A stretch of DNA of 64,000 bases from Granulosicoccus antarcticus IMCC3135 (GTDB lineage: Bacteria > Pseudomonadota > Gammaproteobacteria > Granulosicoccales > Granulosicoccaceae): assembly GCF_002215215.1 (NCBI RefSeq), contig NZ_CP018632.1, positions 1,258,001-1,322,000 on the forward strand. Reading direction: 5' to 3'. The position numbers and the translations under genes are program-made. Below, one piece after another: positions 61,943-64,000 of the stretch; position 1 is the first letter of the stretch; each line of letters opens with the position of its first letter. Under the pieces are notes generated by a model. The model was not told the DNA's origin, did not search any database, and saw nothing but the letters and a program-made list of their open reading frames with translations.

Positions 61943-64000
61943 TTAGCTCGGTAAATACTCCCGGCTCCAGCTTTCACTGATTGCGCCATTTTTGAGCATC
62001 TCCTGGATACTTTCTTCATCGTAGTCAAGCTCTTGCAGGATAGCGCGGGTAGAGGCGCCGTATTTTTCTGCAGATTCCAACGCCAGAATCCTGCCGCGCA
62101 AAGGTCGTACCGCGTAGGGATCCAGTTGGGTTACGGTGTGCCCACTCGGGTGGTCCTCGTATACCGAGAATGAATAGCTACCCTGAGCGATGCCCGGTGC
62201 TCCATCTGCGGGACGGCTGTTATAGGTGCGGATAGTATCGATATTTTCGCAAATTGCCGCGGCGATATCGGCTTCCTGCAATCGCTCGACCCAGTCCGAG
62301 GCCCTTGCAGTCATGAATGCCTGAGACAAAAAGGCGGCTCGCTCCTCGCTGGCTACCTGTGAAAAGCCTTGCAGGCCGTCCACATTCTCGAATCGCTCGG
62401 TGTCGCTTTCATAAGCGCTGAGCAGCAAGAAAGCATCAGAAGAGGTGTAATAGAAACGGGAAAGATCGTCATAGCCCACCACTTCACGTCCGGCTGGCTC
62501 GTTGAACAATTCCCGTTTGCCATAATCGAAGCAGAAAGGCATCTGTGCCAAGCCACTTAGTGCCGACAGGGAGGTGCGGGGCCGTCCCGTTCGTCCAGTC
62601 TTGAGCTTCTGATACAAAGCTGCGGCCACACCGAGTGCTCCTCCGAATCCGCACATGACGTCGATAGTGCCAACATGGGCATGTTCTTCGGGCGTTTCCA
62701 TGGAACCGCCGAATCGCGTCATGATGCCGGTGGTCGCTTGTACCAGATCGTCATAGCCCAGATAACCTGAGCGGGGGCCCGGTCTGGGTCCGCTGAAGCA
62801 GTCCAGCTTGCAGAAAATTGCATCAGGATTCAGTTTCTCAAGATTCTCCAGATCCAGTCCCATATCTTTGACTTGCCGGTCCGGAGCATTCCAGACGATG
62901 ACATCCACTGATTTCACCAGTTTTTCGAAAATAACCCTTCCCTCGGGGCTGGAGATATCTGCAAGCAGCGAGCGTTTACCACGCATATGCGAGATTCCGA
63001 AAATAACCGTGTTCCAGCAATCGTAACTCGGTGTTGCCGGGTCCAGTTTGATGACTTCTGCGCCGAATCGGGCCAGATAGCTGGCTGAGTGCGGACCGGC
63101 TATCACGTTGCACAGGTCCAGTACCCGGACACCGTCCAGCCAGCCATCTCGTGCATTCTTTTCACGTACCCGGGGTAGCTTGGTTTCAATGGCCGCAAGA
63201 GCACGTAGAGCTTGATCAAAGGTGACGTAGCGCCGTGGCGCTGGTTCAAGCATTCGCTCGCTGCTCTCTTCCAGCCAGACAACTGGTCCTGGCTGGGTCA
63301 TCGTGCCGAACTCGGGATCCTCGACTTCCAGCATCAGGCCTGCGGTTTCGGCGTGATCGTCATTGATCCATTCCTGCAGCCAGCGATGCGGGGCCCCGGG
63401 AAATTTGCCGCGTCCGAAAATGCGTTCCCATTCCTTGGAGGTACGCGTCATGAATACCTCCTTCATGCGTTCAGCGATCAGATCAGCCCATTTTTGAGGC
63501 AGTGGGTAAACACCGAGCGAGACATCGGATGTCCATTCACTGACTGGCAGGTAGGTGTCATCCTCTTCAGTCAAGCCCAGCTCTATCAATTCGTCATAGA
63601 GTCCTAAAGTTTGCAGGCAGCGTTTGGCATGCTGTTTATGGCTGGGGCAAACAACATAGAACATCCTGCCATCCTTGCAACGGTAGCTTCGGTAGAAGGG
63701 ATCAAGCAAGTCCTGCAAGTCATCATAGGACAGGTTCATTGGCAGACCTTCGGTGCGCCGTCGCTCGATCTCCTTCTCACGCTGTGTCTTGTAGCGTTCA
63801 GGATAGTTCTCGATCTTGATCGAGTTGTAGCAAAGCCCTTCCATGACGGCCGCTGCGAGCGGGACTTCAATCTGATCGCCCAATCCGGTACGTTCACGCG
63901 CTTGCAGCGCCAGCACCGTTGCCGAGGCGGCCAGCATGGTGCCATAAGCGGATGACAGAGGCAGAGGTGAGAAGGATGGGTTGATACCCATGAGCACACG
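61943..64000 (-). CDS. CaiB/BaiF-type CoA-transferase, double-length, N-terminus cut by window edge
   Basis: Another 685 codons of a class III CoA-transferase are visible; the frame is still open at the right edge. Two successive family-III units can be read. The first runs to about residue 280 and has GLGDQIEVPLAAAVMEGLCY. The second begins DGVRVLDLCNVIAGPHSASYLARFGAEVIKLDP, the usual N-terminus of the family, with GYDDLVQATTGIMTRFGG and VGTIDVMCGFGGALGVAAALYQ. The enzyme would move CoA between carboxylic acids. The substrate and partner are not determined. Confidence 0.88.
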   Translation of the reverse strand, partial: RVLMGINPSFSPLPLSSAYGTMLAASATVLALQARERTGLGDQIEVPLAAAVMEGLCYNSIKIENYPERYKTQREKEIERRRTEGLPMNLSYDDLQDLLDPFYRSYRCKDGRMFYVVCPSHKQHAKRCLQTLGLYDELIELGLTEEDDTYLPVSEWTSDVSLGVYPLPQKWADLIAERMKEVFMTRTSKEWERIFGRGKFPGAPHRWLQEWINDDHAETAGLMLEVEDPEFGTMTQPGPVVWLEESSERMLEPAPRRYVTFDQALRALAAIETKLPRVREKNARDGWLDGVRVLDLCNVIAGPHSASYLARFGAEVIKLDPATPSYDCWNTVIFGISHMRGKRSLLADISSPEGRVIFEKLVKSVDVIVWNAPDRQVKDMGLDLENLEKLNPDAIFCKLDCFSGPRPGPRSGYLGYDDLVQATTGIMTRFGGSMETPEEHAHVGTIDVMCGFGGALGVAAALYQKLKTGRTGRPRTSLSALSGLAQMPFCFDYGKRELFNEPAGREVVGYDDLSRFYYTSSDAFLLLSAYESDTERFENVDGLQGFSQVASEERAAFLSQAFMTARASDWVERLQEADIAAAICENIDTIRTYNSRPADGAPGIAQGSYSFSVYEDHPSGHTVTQLDPYAVRPLRGRILALESAEKYGASTRAILQELDYDEESIQEMLKNGAISESWSREYLPS

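Overview
The window looks like chromosome from a free-living, probably marine gammaproteobacterium. This is inferred from gene content: a typA/BipA homologue, an ECF sigma/DUF3106 operon, a CidA/LrgA-LrgB pair, a zapE-type ATPase, nicotinate phosphoribosyltransferase, a Pot-type ABC operon, and halide/peroxide enzymes (a vanadium haloperoxidase and an animal-type haem peroxidase). A family close to Granulosicoccus is possible, but no rRNA or other phylogenetic marker was tested. Both strands are densely coded. I found no tRNA, rRNA, CRISPR array or prophage. One insertion sequence is present and appears intact.

Layout. 1-2205 (minus): a glycosyltransferase cut by the window edge, a degenerate pterin-synthase paralogue and an MDR dehydrogenase. 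2304-8642 (plus): a DMT transporter, a four-gene polyamine-type ABC importer and an orphan TRAP binding protein, meeting a DenD-like dehydrogenase and a HAD phosphatase (minus, 8649-10372). 10463-11405: nitroreductase and DUF2164. 11852-16017: two exported proteins, one with a carbohydrate-binding-like domain and a long Thr-Pro hexanucleotide repeat, the other a CotH-type kinase. 16120-19522 (minus): a desuccinylase-family zinc hydrolase, a lipoprotein and a SHOCT protein. 19923-23433: a mannonate-dehydratase-family enzyme whose 3' end overlaps, tail to tail, a vanadium haloperoxidase with a C-terminal sorting-like tail. 23683-28224: spondin-domain lipoprotein, membrane sulfatase, LrgA/LrgB and an SDR.

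28270-29882 is a complete single-gene IS66-family element with terminal inverted repeats and a flanking direct repeat. 30029-34638 holds small metabolic genes around a LysR regulator. 34777-36712 (minus) is an ECF sigma factor / putative anti-sigma / DUF3106 operon joined by 4-base overlaps. Next to it, a secreted EF-hand protein is divergent from an OmpR/EnvZ-type two-component system (37137-40116). 40272-42405 is an L-threonine kinase / threonine-phosphate decarboxylase-like pair (cobalamin side chain). 42472-49269 holds an animal-type peroxidase, a large MscS channel, a Gfo/Idh/MocA oxidoreductase and a class V aminotransferase. A membrane protein follows that probably starts at CTG. 50126-56315: nicotinate phosphoribosyltransferase, class I aminotransferase, ferredoxin, hybrid sensor kinase and Na+/H+-type antiporter. 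56394-59661: a YgjP-like metallopeptidase, then a MotA-like / PilZ-like / ZapE-like group. After a strong bidirectional terminator come typA and a double-length CoA-transferase (minus) that runs off the right edge.

The best candidates for something undescribed are the catalytically degenerate pterin-synthase cluster (1-2205), the secreted CotH/carbohydrate-binding pair (11852-16017), the haloperoxidase with a C-terminal anchor and antisense extension (21031-23433), and the MotA-like/PilZ-like pair without MotB (57345-58529). No wholly new multi-gene system is proven by the sequence alone.
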